A stretch of 64,000 nucleotides of DNA from Strongylocentrotus purpuratus (Eukaryota > Echinodermata > Echinoidea > Camarodonta > Strongylocentrotidae), in assembly GCF_000002235.5 (NCBI RefSeq), contig NW_022145613.1:16926883-16990882 (forward strand), read 5' to 3'. Under the pieces are notes generated by a model. The model was not told the origin of the DNA. It saw only the letters and a list, made by a program, of their open reading frames with translations, and did no database searches. The position numbers and the translations under genes were made by a program. Shown here piece after piece: positions 33,524 through 46,479 of this stretch. The stretch's first letter is position 1. Every line of letters begins with the position of its first letter.

Positions 33524-34372
33524 TACACACTAAGAAAAAATGGTGCAACTATGCACCTTTAGAGGTTCAAACCGATGCAACAATAGCAGCACCTTTAGGG
33601 GTTAAATCCTGCACCCTTTTTAAAGGTGCAATCCTGCACCCTTTAAAAGGGTGCCAGATTGAACCTTTTAGGGGACATGTTAGTACCCTTTATGGTTCAA
33701 TCCTACACCTTAAGGGGTGCAAACCGATGCAACAATAGCAGCACCTTTAGGGGTTAAATCCTGCACCCTTTAAGGAGGGTGCCAGATTGCACCTTTTAGG
33801 AGACATGTTAGTCCCCTTAATGGTTCAATCCTGCTCCTTTGGGGGTGCAAACTGATGCAATAGCAGCACCTTTAGGGGTTCAGTCCTGCACCCTTTAAAA
33901 GGTGCAATCCTTCTCCCATACTCGAGGAATACTCGTGTTATTTGCTCGTACACAAATACATATTAAACATGCATGTTGTTTATTGGTTAGTAATCATATA
34001 ATCAATGTATCTATTGCTAAAACGTGAATGTAATTGTAACATGATCAGACAACATAATCTTTTTGTTTAATGATTGCCGAAGAAAAATTCAAATCACAAA
34101 ATTGATGTGCATTGTCATAATTTGTTTAAGAAATCATGATAAATGTATTTTTTATGTGAACACGTGTAAAGTAATCATGAACATGCATGCAATATGCAAA
34201 CTTTTATTTTGCACCCTTTTTGGTCGATAGGGTTCATTTTTGTGGGAAGGGTGCAAAATAAGATTTTGCACCCTTTTTTGAACCCCTTTTCCTTCAAAAG
34301 GGTTCATTTTTATGTAAAGGGTGCAAACTCTTATTTTGCACCCTTTTTTGCACCCTTTTTTCTTAGAGTGTA
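33524..34372. mobile_element. 849-bp TIR element with internal GGTGCA-type tandem repeats
   Basis: Termini tacacactaagaaaaaa/tggtgca and, inverted, tacactctaagaaaaaa/gggtgca match at about 22 of 24 positions. Inside, a 130-150-base unit containing gatgcaa(caa)tagcagcacc recurs about 2.6 times at 33562-33911. The right arm holds ttttgcacccttttt motifs in both orientations. No transposase frame is present. It is inferred to be a non-autonomous DNA element; the family is unknown and no clear target-site duplication is seen. Confidence 0.75.
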
Positions 34373-36520
34373 CAACAATCTTTTCTTCTTCCCTATAAAC
34401 ACACGCGATCACGCCCACACAAAATACCCTCACACAAACCCACACACACACGCACACACTCACCCATGTATATAATGTATAAAGGTGACGCTATTACTAT
34501 TCATACATTTTTTCATAATCACAATTGAGAAAGACGTTATGGTTAGGTAACGTGGAAAATGTAAGCTAAATAAAAAATAAAAATCGGGGATTACAAAGCA
34601 TGAATTTTTCTTGTGTCAATTCGGCACCGCCTTAATAATATGTATCTAAAATTTGAGAGGCATACCGCAAAGGCGTTTGAATATTCGTACATTGTTACTC
34701 ACCAGCTCCATGAGATCTGCAGTAGGCGTTCATTATTTATACGAAGTGCCCGAATATCTCTTTTCAATTACAAGTAAAACGTTTTATTAATAGCATTTGC
34801 TGATACTATTTCATTCCTATATACAATAGTCTCAGATTCCGTACAACTTTAGAACTTTTAGCTCATTTCCTATTACGCATGTCTAAAAAATATTTTATAT
34901 AGATACTGAGAAACGCAATCAGAGATATTATTGGTCAATATTAAACAAAACAGGAAAAAGTATAGTCGACAACACTTCACGAATCCTGAGGAGGGAAGGG
35001 GGGAGGGAGTCATTATAATAATTTTGAAGAAAATCTTCAAGAAAATGGGAAATTATTACTATCTCCAAATAACATGTACAGGTATGTTTCTTACACTTTA
35101 TTTAGTTTAGAATTTTTACTTCGTGATATAACGCCTTGCAGGCTATCCTCTGAAAAATGCGCTTTATAAATCAAATTATAATTATTATTTGTTTGATTCG
35201 TGAGGGTCTATTTATCGTGTTTTTTTTCTCTAGCTAAAATCTTTTTAAGAGTTGCCTGAAATTGTCTATTGACAAACTTGTGGTTTTGAGCCCATGGACA
35301 TACTGTCTCATATTACTTACAGAAGTTACAGTCATGCAAAGGTCCTTGATCCCCTACCCATATTCTCCTTCGGGAATGATCTTTATCTCTTCATATCAGA
35401 TCCTTGTCTTTTTTAATGTAATTGTTTTAATGTCATATTATTTCATATCACATTTATATCATTATTATGTCATCGTAGGCAGTCGGGGCTGTCCCTACTC
35501 CGTTCGGCCAAGGGTCTAGTTTTACTTTCGCCGGTTGTTTTAGACCCTTACAAACACTGACCTTCTTTCTTATCCATTCATCTTACACGATATGACGTAA
35601 ACATACGACAGACAACTACCCTGGATGAACCCCTATCGATCTCTTGATATCGATACATCAATTTTAGCCACAAATTTTGATTGACATTAAAAAGCACCGC
35701 TATGAATACGATCTTGGCTTGTCACGTCATATTCCAGTCAACGTTCGCCCTCGGACCCGGTTTCTTTCCAAGTTTCTATTTTCAAACTCGATGCGATCGG
35801 CTCAGCTCACACATATCCAACAGTTTCGGCTAGAAGGAGATGGGGATTGCTTCGCAGCCTCTCAAAGTTTTTTCTTTGAGATTTCAGTTCTTTGATCCAT
35901 CGTTTTGTGTTTGTTATGGAAGACTCAGACTTAAAACCACATGATCGCGAATTCCTCCACCGGTTTATTCATCTGCAACTCCGCTATTCGGTCCAGCATC
36001 TTCTGGTCTTGAAGGCGCTTCGCAAAACTCAACTCACTCTCGGACTTTCACGCTCAGACTTCAATGGCAATGTCATACCTGAGCGAAGTACGAAATGAAA
36101 CAAGAAGAGGGCAATATTTTTAATGAATCGCTTTTAAATACATGTGAGAGGACTGGCGTTTGAGTGGTGAACTTATACAAGGTGAAGAGATAACAAGGCA
36201 ATGTGAATTTTATGAGCTGTTAATTAACCTAATTAACGAACTGTGAATCAATAATGGACTTGATTCTCTCGAATGTTTGTTTACGTTTACAATCAAGTTA
36301 ACTCATCACGTGACATGTGGAAGCTGACCACCAAATGAATCTGTGACTCGATCCAAGTGGAGGAAAATTCAGGATCTCCGGGGACAAAAAAAGAACTGAT
36401 CAGAACCGAACACTTACTACAGTAATCGACATTTTCCCGAGGTAAACAATAATTTTATATTTAACTATCGTGTTAAAAAGATTTGTGGGTAATGCAGCTT
36501 CCGGCCCACCATTTCCCATT
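34373..36520. other. Gene-free stretch, no recognised gene
   Basis: A possible retroelement 3' end lies at about 35110-35190 (gcgctttataaatcaaatta plus an AT-rich tail). Bases 35680-36110 are richer in G+C and open on the plus strand for short frames, but no family is recognised there. Confidence 0.4.
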
Positions 36521-36524
36521 CCAA

Positions 36525-36601
36525 TACACCCTCTCCCCCCCCCCCCCTCTCTCTCTCTCTATAATTATATATCTGTCTCTCTGTCTTTCTCTCTCTCTGT
36601 G

Positions 36602-36646
<45 letters not shown>

Positions 36647-36662
36647 TTCCTTTTGTCTCCGT
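36525..36662. repeat. Poly-C followed by (CT)n tract
   Basis: Pyrimidine microsatellite with interruptions. Overlapping Leu/Ser and Arg/Glu frames are artefacts. Confidence 0.95.
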
Positions 36663-37214
36663 TGCCCTCTCACCTTTGCATTATGATGTTGTTTTGTGAA
36701 CGGCAACGTACTTAAAAAAAAACATAATTAGTACGATAAAGATTATGCCTATATTTTATCTGGTTGTTAGGTAACTTTTTTGTTAAAATACATCCGTTAC
36801 TTCACGGCCGACTATAGGCAATGGCAAAATCGTAGCATTTCAAAATTCTCAAATGTAGTGTCATTACTTCATTTTCTAAATATTCTATTCTTTCTTACTG
36901 CATGAAATATATTATCATAAAGAAACACACAGCAGTAAAAAGATTAGTACAAACGAATTGATTCCGTGGTAGAAGTCATGGAAATGGGCTATTCACATAC
37001 TCTTGTTGTGAACGAGTAAACAATATATATTTGGAAAGCATTACATTAACACTTTTTGTGCTTAACATTGGAATACCTCAAGGATATATGCCTTTATATT
37101 TAAAATTAGTTCTTTATCTCTTTTCTCCATCTTTCGTTGTGAATTATTTGGAATAATATCAATACATTATATGCAAGGGGGAACTGTGTTCTGAGTGTTA
37201 AATGAGATGACGTG

Positions 37215-37545
37215 ACAGGGTTGAGAGGGAGAGAGAGGGGGAGGCAGACAGAGAGAGAAGGGGAGAGAAGGAGAGGGAAGAAGAAGAGACAGATAAGAAG
37301 AGAAGGGCGAAGAGAGAGAGAGAGATGAGAGTGAGAGAGGGAGAAAGGGGCGGATGCAGACAGAGAGAGAGAGAGAGAAAGAGAGAAAGAGATGAAAGGG
37401 AGAAAGGGGCGGATGTACAGAGAGAGAGAGAGGGAGAGAGAGAGAGAGAAAGAGAGGGAGAGAGAGGGAAAGAGAGATGAAAGGGAGAAAGGTGCAAATG
37501 CAGACACAGAGAGAGTGTTTGTGCGTGTGAAAGAGAGGCCAGAGT
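37215..37545. repeat. (GA)n tract with a repeated 60-80-base unit
   Basis: Purine-rich on the plus strand. The phrase gggagaaaggggcggatg occurs twice (about 37340 and 37400) and a variant gggagaaaggtgcaaatg follows at about 37482, so the tract grew partly by unit duplication. Confidence 0.92.
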
Positions 37546-37896
37546 GAGAGAGATTAATCCATTATCAAGGATCAACTTTGAACAAAAGGTTTTTGCCTTG
37601 CTTGGTTCTATATATTGCCTCCTCATTTTGCTATGTGGTTACGTTTATTGGTACGATGATCACATTTGTCATGATCTCTTCTATGTTTTTTTTAAACCGA
37701 TGCGTAAATTGATCTAAACATAGTTTTGGGGATGCATCGAGTCCTAGATAATAGCTGTACGTGCTGATGATTAACAAAAAGACAATTAGACGTTGCAAGT
37801 TACACCGTCGTTAACTCAGTGCGATCTGCTTTGTTTTTATGACAATACGTAAATACATACTTGTGGTATAGAGCGTAGCGAGCGAGCTTTGTTGCG

Positions 37897-38950
37897 GGGG
37901 GGGGGGGGGGGGGTGGTTGGTTAGAAAGGTACCCTCAAATCCTACGGATTTAATATGGGCAGGTGCCAGCAAGTGGAACAGAATATTTTAAGATGGGAGG
38001 AGGGGGCGGGGGTAAACTTCTCGTCATAACACCTAATAGTAACTCTGTTCAATCTGATTTCCCTCCAGTTAACTGCTTAGAAATTTTACAAATGTTAACT
38101 TGTCTAAACATTTTTCTTTTAGACTAAAACGGGGCACTTGATGAGTCAAGCTTCGAAGAGACACTTTATTACAAATGTGTTATCTTGGATACAGTAATTT
38201 TTCATAGGTTCTAAATGACTTACAATAGCAGCTTTGGCACTTTGGCACGTTTGTCAATTTGGGGATTTGAATTAGAACCTATGGATGCTTAAACTGCATG
38301 AGCAGTTTGGCCATCTTGAAAAGGGCACATTGGAATTGGTAAAAAGAAGTATTTTGATATCAGGGACGAGGGTACGCGATGGTTGTAATAAAAAGGGGCA
38401 CTGGCACCTAAAATTTGCTTCTCCCCCCCCCCTTTTTTTTCTTTCTTCTTCAGGACAGTGCCCATCCTGTTCTGCACATCGGGAACTTCGGGGATAGGTG
38501 AAATCCTGGGTTAAAAATGATTTTTTGAAAGGGGGATATTTAGCTTTTAAAAGGGAAACTGTTTCATACGTGCAAAAGTAGGGGTATAGTGTCCCTCCTG
38601 CCCCAGCTCCACCTCTCAGCACTCTGGTGGTAGTAAAAAGAAGACCTAAGTTGCTCCGATTCCCAAAAGTTAAGTTTATTTTTATAGGACTCCAAGCGAG
38701 CACACAATTATTGTAACATAACAGGAGAAACACGGGTGATAAAGGATACCTATTAGAGTATCAAGGTGCACTCATTCGTATTAAGAAGATAAATTTATTA
38801 GTAATAATAGGCACTTATCTGAAGTATCTGAAGTATATATTTTTTTTTAAAGTATATCAAGCAGAAGTGAAAAAGGACACTTATCAGAAAAGAAAAGGGG
38901 CACATTTTTATGTTTGAAAAAGTAAAGTCACTGCACCCCACCCCTATGGA
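37897..38950 (-). repeat. Poly-G run and decayed GGGGCAC-type repeat
   Basis: A 16-base poly-G (about 37897-37912) followed by sequence in which aaaaggggcac / aagggcacat units recur. This is the reverse complement of the motif in 11031-13570. Probably another copy of the same old element, inverted. Confidence 0.5.
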
Positions 38951-39870
38951 GCGCCATCTCTGCCTCAACCCTCTAGCAAGAACACGATATTTTTTTTCAT
39001 CTTCAATGAATTAAAAAGTTTATCACATGACGTTAGGAAAAACACGCAAGAAAACAGGAAACACACCTTTAGAATAACGCCCATTGATAAACTTAATTTG
39101 ACAGAGAGAAACAAAGTCATATTAATTTCTGCCGCTTATAGATTGGAATATTATTGTTTTATTTTTCATTATTAATTTTGAAGAAGAAAAATAATATCCT
39201 CTTTGATCTTCTAAACGAGGTTGTTGATTGAGATGCGATCGGTTCAACTCAAGACTTATTTGGTTAGATTGAAATTTATTGTGAGGATGTGTTCGCAACT
39301 AAACAAAGGTATTAATGTCCTATATCCACCGCCCATGGGATAAGCGCTGACATGTGTGAACGACACTGCAAGTACTCAACTAAACTCTATAGATAACTGA
39401 CAGGCGATACGTGACTTGGTGTAGCCCTGGGCCGTGACGTCATCACCACATCCATAGGAAGGTTCCTCATCTACGGTTACGCCGTTGACATTGATGTCAT
39501 GACGTCATAATAAGATTGCATCAGGGGGACAGAGCCGGTTTGTATACAATTGTGATACATTGAGAGAGAAATAATAGCTCTGGAACTCCATAAGGGACAC
39601 CGGGGAGAAAATGGAATACGAACCAGGCGTTTTACTGTGCCTCAAAATAGTCTAGTTCAAATCAATTGGAGTTGCAAGTTGAAAGAAAACGCAACGGGTT
39701 TATTACTCCCTTGATACGAGCAATTATCATTTCCGCGATCTGCATGACATTTAGAATAGATGAAAAATTCATCTTAGATTAAGAACAAAATTAATTTAAG
39801 ATAATCAACGAATTCGTATACAGCCCCTATACTTTGTGAGTAAATATAATTATTGACAGTATTCCCATAA
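38951..39870. other. No gene or repeat recognised
   Basis: Mixed AT-rich sequence without recognisable coding signal. Confidence 0.5.
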
Positions 39871-40076
39871 GAGGAGACGCGATAGCTCGCGATGGTAGAG
39901 CAGTGGTCTCGCAACCGAGAGGTCACGGGTTCGAAACCAAGTCGATGCGCTGGTGCCCTTTGTTAAGGCATTAGACCTCATTACCAAGTCCCTCGGAGAG
40001 GACTTAAAAACAGCAGCCCTCTGGTTGCTTACCTATAAACATATACACATGGTTTCTTAGCAGTCAAGAATAACAT
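39871..40076 (+). mobile_element. tRNA-derived SINE, copy 2
   Basis: The head gcgatagctc.gatggtagagc has a slightly damaged A box, and the B box gggttcgaaacc is intact. The body caaagtcgatgcgctggtgccc-type and aaggcattagacctcatta, and the tail ttcttagcagtcaagaat, match copies 1 and 3 in opposite orientation. Confidence 0.82.
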
Positions 40077-40938
40077 ACGAAACATCAAGCCATCAAACCA
40101 TGTTCGAGCGAATGACACAGAAATCTCTCTATGTAACTATGCCTCGGACCATTGGTTGAGAGTATTTGAATACAATTTGGGAGGGAAATAATGATAATAT
40201 GAATATTAAATATCTCCAAAAATATATATTTTAACAGCGCATCAATACAAAGATCAACCTAGCTAATTTACAGAGCCGCCTTTAGAAAGATTATTTCTTA
40301 AACATACAACATACGTTTGGGACTCTCAATTCGGGCTTTGTTGTTCTCCTCAGTCATACCAAATTTGGTAAATCAATTAAATCAAAAATTAATAAGAAAC
40401 CATATCATTTCATCCATAACTATAACTATGAAATAAAAACCTCTAGTCTCTACGCCCATCTCATATTATTTTGCCTCACGGTGGTTTATCGCGCGTACTC
40501 AGCCGGGAAGGGATAGTAGAAGCCGGGAGTGTTTATTGTTAGCAGAGTATTATCCGGTGCTCCAATGCTTCCGTCCGTATATCAACTGTCTCCCCAAAAT
40601 ATGTCAACACGTCCCAATTAGTCAAATTGTTTGCATTATTTCACATATCCTCGGGTATTTACAATCTGTTGTTGTTAGGGGTTTTCGTCCTAATTTCGTC
40701 CTAATGAATAATAATATTGTGAGTCTGAAATTTGCTTTCTTGTATGGTTACTCACGAATTCGTATAGCTTTAAGATTAAATATTTGAAACAGATTATTGT
40801 ATCAATACATTTTATCAAATCAATATAAAAGTTGAAATGTTTATAAATTTAGAGGAAGGAGGCAAGATTCTCTAAAAGCATGAGCTTCGTGATTGGGCTG
40901 CCGTACAGAGAGAGTTAAGACTATTGGTTATTGGTTAT
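40077..40938. other. No gene or repeat recognised
   Basis: AT-rich sequence between two SINE copies. No coding signal. Confidence 0.5.
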
Positions 40939-40985
40939 TGGTGGTTATTTTACCTGACTGCTAAGAAAGCAAAAATGCTTGTAAG

Positions 40986-43015
40986 TTTGTTTGTTTGTTT
41001 GATTGATTTTATTTCTGCGTTCAAAAAATATACAAATTCAAAGTCAAAGTACAAAATTTCGAACAATAACAAATACAATGAATACAATGTTTACAAAAGT
41101 AATTAAATGAAAAATCATGTTCAATTATATCATTCGATAAACATGTACGAAGCATACAATAACATAAGAAATATGAAATATTTTCAATAAATTAGAGAGG
41201 TAATTCGGAACGCAGGAGACCACCATCGTGAGCGGTTAGGCTGGAGATGGATGGCGGCCTCGTAAAAATAATTGGCGACATAACTCTCTTCGAAAAACTG
41301 AGTGATCAAGAGGGTGCGGTGCAAGTGCAGGTGCAGTGAGCAGTTGCATGATAAAGAATAAATAAGTCACGGTTTTGTTATACTAATTTAGAGAGGGGGA
41401 GCATATGATTGTATTATTTGTCGTTTAAGTGTAGCTTTTAAGGAGTAGATGGTTGAACAAGACTTTACGTTGTCGGGTAAATCATTCCAAATGTCCGGGC
41501 CAGAATGTCTAACAGATTTGTGTGTTATTGATAATTTGGGGTTTGTAAGATGGAAGTTTCCAGATATGCGAGTATAGTATGAATGAACGGAATTATTAAA
41601 CCTAAACATGTTATCAAAGGATGGTGGAAGCAGATTATTAATGTACTTAAACATAATAACTGCTACTTGAGTAGTGTTCAGATCGAAAATTTTTAGTGTT
41701 TTAAGTTTATAGAATAAAGGATCAGTGTGAGCTAAGAAATGCGAACCTGTACAAATACGTATGGCTTTCTTTTGCAGTTTGAAAATAGAATTGATTTTTG
41801 TCGAACCACAATTTGCCCATACACTATTACAATATGTCATATACGGGAGAACTAGCGAATTATATAGTAGGAATAAGGTTGCATGGGGTAGAAGAAACTT
41901 TAACTTGGAGATTATTCCAATACTTTTGGAAATGCACATTGTAACTTGGTGTAAATGATCATTCCAAGTCAAGGTTTCATCTATAAGAACACCCAAAAAC
42001 TTGGAATTAGTTTTCTTCTCTAGTAGCATACCATCGATTTTAATATATATAGGTGTTTCTGTATTATGAGAATGATGTTTAAAATACATGAAATGAGTCT
42101 TTTTTGTATTAAGTGAAAGTTTATTGGATTTAAACCAATCTGATACTTTGTTAATTTCATAATTCAAGGTATTGTTTAACGAATTAAGGTCTTTATGGGA
42201 ATAAAAGATATTTGTATCATCGGCAAATAAGATAAAAGAAAGAAGGGGGGATGTATTGATAATATCATTTACATAAAGAAGAAATAACAGTGGACCTAAG
42301 ATGGAGCCTTGAGGAACACCGCATTGAATTAAAAGAGGATCAGAATCATAACTATTAAATGTAACATATTGTCTTCTGTTTGTTAAATAATCTTTAAACC
42401 ATAAGAGTGGCTGACCCCGAATTCCGTAATGACTGAGTTTGGAGAGTAGAATAGCGTGATTGAGCGTATCAAATGCTTTACTCAAGTCACAGAATATACC
42501 TATAACATGCTCTTTGTTAGCTATGGCACTTGTAATTTTGTCATAAATTTGAATTAATGCTAAGTCAGTTGAGTAATTTTTCTGAAGCCATATTGATTTG
42601 AATTGAGTATTTTGTGTTTAGTGATAAATTTGTGTAGCCTATTATGAACGATCTTTTCTAAGACTTTAGATATACTTGGGAGTAGGGAAATTGGACGATA
42701 GTTACTAATTTCGTGAGGATCATCTTTTTTGAGAATGGGGTTGACTTTAGCTAATTTTAATAGATCAGGGAAAACACCTTGCGATAACGAGTGATTAAAT
42801 ATGTGAGTTAAAGGCTTTGCAAGTGGATGCATTATTTCTTTTAGGAGAGACATACTTATTTTATCAAAACCGTGCGATTTTGAGTTGTTAAGAGATTTGG
42901 TAATGTTAATAATTTCGCTAGGATTTGTCGGATTTAAAAAGAGAGACTCTTGGTTTTGATTGGAAAGATAGTCTTTAAAGTGAGCGTGAGTTCTATTAAT
43001 TTTGCTGGCGAGTTC
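40986..43015 (-). mobile_element. 5'-truncated non-LTR retrotransposon (CR1/Jockey-group LINE)
   Basis: Reads on the minus strand. It keeps the reverse transcriptase and C-terminal region, followed by a roughly 400-base 3' UTR ending gcagaaataaaatcaatc and a (CAAA)n-type tail at about 40986-41005. The endonuclease region is missing, typical of incomplete reverse transcription. It is flanked by gtaag at both junctions (40981-40985, 43016-43020), which may be a short target-site duplication or junction microhomology. It is inserted in a SINE in the same orientation. Confidence 0.88.
41388..43015 (-). pseudogene. LINE reverse transcriptase, truncated and frameshifted
   Basis: The fingers/palm part (about 43015-42580) contains NYRPISLLPSISKVLEK. 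A single-base loss in an A-run at 42577-42581 then shifts the frame. The second part continues to a stop at 41388 and contains GVPQGSILGPLLFLLYVNDI, the catalytic FADDT motif, and a C-terminal GPDIWNDLP motif usual in CR1/L2-like elements. Both the shift and the missing 5' half make it non-functional. The small number of visible lesions suggests a fairly recent insertion. Confidence 0.9.
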
Positions 43016-43180
43016 AGTAAGCAACCAGACGGTCGACGGCTTTAGGTCCTCTACGAGGGACCTGGTAATGAGGATTGATGCCTTACCAAAGGGCACTATG
43101 GTAAGGCTATAGCGCATCGACTTGGTTTCGAACCCGAGTCACCGGATTACGAACCACTGCTCTAGTAACTAAGACATTGC

Positions 43181-46100
43181 ATTAAAACACAATGCATACA
43201 CAGATTTGTTTATGAATAACAACGAAATGAATATTTCATATATAATGGTCTTACCTGAATAATGAGCTCTTGATTGCAAATATGAATTGAATATTCAATT
43301 CACATTTTCCATTAGATATTTATTGTTAACATGGTTAAGGCTGAAGTACCTTACTCATTCTACTACCTTAGAACATAAATCATACTAAATAAGTATTAAA
43401 AACAAATATGACAGAATCACTTTCATTACATAAATACACAGTGCATATACGTAAATATATAAATGAATGACAAAGAAAAGAATAATCGATTGCTTCAAAT
43501 CTCTGGTTTTATTTTTGTCATCACTGTCTACGACGTCAGAATCCAAATCTGAATATTCATAGAGTATATTTGCATATTCATAACAGATCGATATGGGACG
43601 ATGGGGTATCTTGCATTATGAAAAGAGGAGGTACTGAGAGAAATTTCCGCTGAAGATCCCTTTGATTATCATACCAACGTCACGTGGGAATATGAGTTTA
43701 TACAAAGTAGAAGAGAGGTCATCAACCAACAAGACTGAGAGGGAGAAAGAGTGATAGAGAAAGAATAGTCTCAAAATGGAAAACTTTAAAATGTTTTTAA
43801 TTTTTTCAGTTTGATTTGATTGATAAAAATATCCCATAAAGTCTGTTGACTGGAAAAAACTAACATTCACACTCCTTCTCTTATATTCTCTATAGTATTA
43901 GTAGCCTACTCTCTTTTCCCCTCAAGTGACTATTCTTTTTTTATCTTCCGCTTTTCTCGTCATCCTTCTTCTTCTTCTCCTCCTCCTCCTCCTCCTCCTC
44001 ATCCTCCTCTTATTCTTCTACTACTCTCCCTCTCACTCTCTCCTCATTATCTGCCTCTCTGTCATTATTACTCATGGATGACCATAATCAAATAACAATA
44101 TATTTATGGTCATATTACTTGTTTATTACGAAGGTTTCTGAAAGGTCAAAGGAAGCGAAATCTCCCTCAGAGACTACTTAACCCTCGCCTTCAAGTTCTT
44201 TTATCTCAATCTTAACAAAAATGACAATCTCAATTTTCATTTCTCCCCCAATCTCCGGTTCATCCACATCACAATGACCGTTGAGATGACGTGATGAAGA
44301 TAACGTCCATCTTCTTCTATGACTATAGATGTTTGATCAGAATGGGAGGGGGTCGAATCCTTAAATCGTCCCCAGATCGGGAAGGGGCAGGATTGTATAG
44401 TTAGGTTGTATAAATTACTTGTCCCACGTTCAAACAACAGAGGACAGGTGGGGAAGGGAGAATGGGGAGGGGGGAGTGGTGTACGTCAGGGGTTTCCCTA
44501 TAATGGATACACTACTGACATTTGTTTTCGTTGAAGAGTGGGTCCGTGCCTGGAAGGAACACTGTTCAATCGTCGTGAAACAAAAAGAACTGTTAAGCTT
44601 TTGACTGTAGAAGATAATGATTAATGCCTGATATTATTTTTCCTTACGATAAACTTTATGGGATGTTACATGTTCGTCAATATGAATACGTTAGCAGAAA
44701 CTTAAAATGTGCTCTTGTACGACTTAAATCAATCCAGTTTACTCCCTATCAAACAACTCTGCATTTTGCAAAAAAGGATATACATTTTCATTAAAAAGTG
44801 AATGTGGTGCAAGGAACATAATGATTAATACCAATAAATGAATTTAAAGTATTATTAGTGGGGTTATCATATGACACAGTATATTCACCGATATTTGCAT
44901 GATGACAATAATAATGAACATTTGGTGATTGCGACCTTTAAAGCCTATACTCTAAACATGAAATTTCGAACAGTCTTTGACTTATTTTTCTTTTAGTTTT
45001 AATCATATAGTCATACCATGCCCGTGATAACCTAGTTCCTTTGAGTGGATATTAATCCGCTTTCCGCTTTCTCACTTATCGCGTTCACTTTCGTTTATTA
45101 ACTGCGATCGTAGAGCATGGGGTGATTTAACTATTTTCGAATTTCTTAATCCGCCCCTCCTCTTTGAAGGAGAATTAAACCTTCCTACAAACTTAACTCA
45201 GTAGAAAAAAGATTGGGGAAAGCCTAGAAGAATCGGTCAGATAAGGGAGTAAGAAATTGTGAACTTTTGAAACTAAGGACAACCCCTATAACTAATGATC
45301 GTGCTGTTTTAGAACCCTTAATATTGGCCACAAATTTGAAGAAAAGGGACAGAGACACTGCAGGACGGTTTTCATTTTTGTCTCCTCAACTCTCTTTCTT
45401 GACTCAATATCCATTTTCTCTTGAAATAGCAATTGTCTTTATTCAACAGAAGAAACAAATAGTAATCATACAACTGCTTAAAAAACGAAAAATGAAAACA
45501 GACAGAAGTCAAGCGTGGTACCGGATAAACTCAGTATTGCAATTGATTGAAATAAAGTCCACATCCTTCCGCATACTGTATGTCAAGGTAAGCTTGTTTG
45601 CTCCCGTCGCACTTGGGGAGGGGGTCGTAATTTGAAATATAGAGGGAAAAAACGAAAGGAAAAATCAATGACATAGAGAGATAGATAGAGAGGGAGAAAG
45701 AGAGAGAGAGAGAGACAGAGTCACACAGCTAGGAGCTTGATTTTTTCATTCCTTCCCACGGGGAGGAGTGCTCTGCCTCTCGATACTATTTTTGATATTT
45801 TTTAAAAGAAAAAAAATAAACAACGAAATGTTGATCAAATGCATCAAGGAGACATTACGATTTCACCATGTCCCATTAAAGGAATCGGGTAACTTTGTCT
45901 CAGATTCTGAAACAAAATCCTGGATTTAGCTCATGCTGCAATCATAATTATAAACCTTAAGGTCAGTCAGTCAGGAACCCCATGAATTTTATAAGCCGAT
46001 CCCCTGTCTGATTATCAAGGTAGTTATGATTGGAAATAGAAATTTCAAAAATACTTTTCCTAACGGTTTTTTTAACACTACAGTCTATTGGGGAAAATGA

Positions 46101-46470
46101 GTATGGTAAAACTGGTCACTCAAAGATTTTTACTTTTTGGAGGCACTTCATGATCATTTTGAAGCGCATTTTTTTAGGGCTTCAATGTTGCACCATAAGA
46201 GACACTGATAACACATAGGGCCACGCATCTCAGATTTCACATTGTTAAACGATGCCTTTAATAGTCAACTGAATTTCTGTGCTATTACTACTTTAAGATT
46301 TAAGGTTTAATTGTATTATAATTATAGTGATATGCATGTATATGAACGTCTATTTATATGTGTTAGAAAGCAAAGTTTTTAAATGTTTTATTCCATTCGC
46401 GATATAGGCGAATTTTCAACCAGACTTGTTGGCAAAACTCCGCCGTAATTAGCCATTTAATGGTACTAAG
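43181..46470. other. Gene-free stretch, no recognised gene
   Basis: Contains a short CTC run (about 43975-44010) and a GA run (45690-45717). Remaining open frames are short and featureless. Confidence 0.5.
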
Positions 46471-46479
46471 ATTGTAAAA

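Larger units (their letters stand above)
40939..43180 (-). mobile_element. tRNA-derived SINE, copy 3, split by a LINE insertion
   Basis: The tail part lies at about 40939-40985 (ttttacctgactgctaagaa) and the head/body at 43016-43180 (gcaaccagacggtcgacggc; B box ggttcgaaacc intact on the minus strand). The two parts join exactly where copy 1 is continuous (atgcttgttagtaagcaac). The intervening 2 kb is the LINE below. Confidence 0.85.

Noticed and set aside
33562..33911. CRISPR-like array
   Set aside because: Units are 130-150 bases, imperfect, and lie within a TIR element in a eukaryotic genome.
38272..38733. 153-residue minus-strand frame
   Set aside because: It covers the decayed GGGGCAC-type repeat and a poly-C run; no domain is recognisable.
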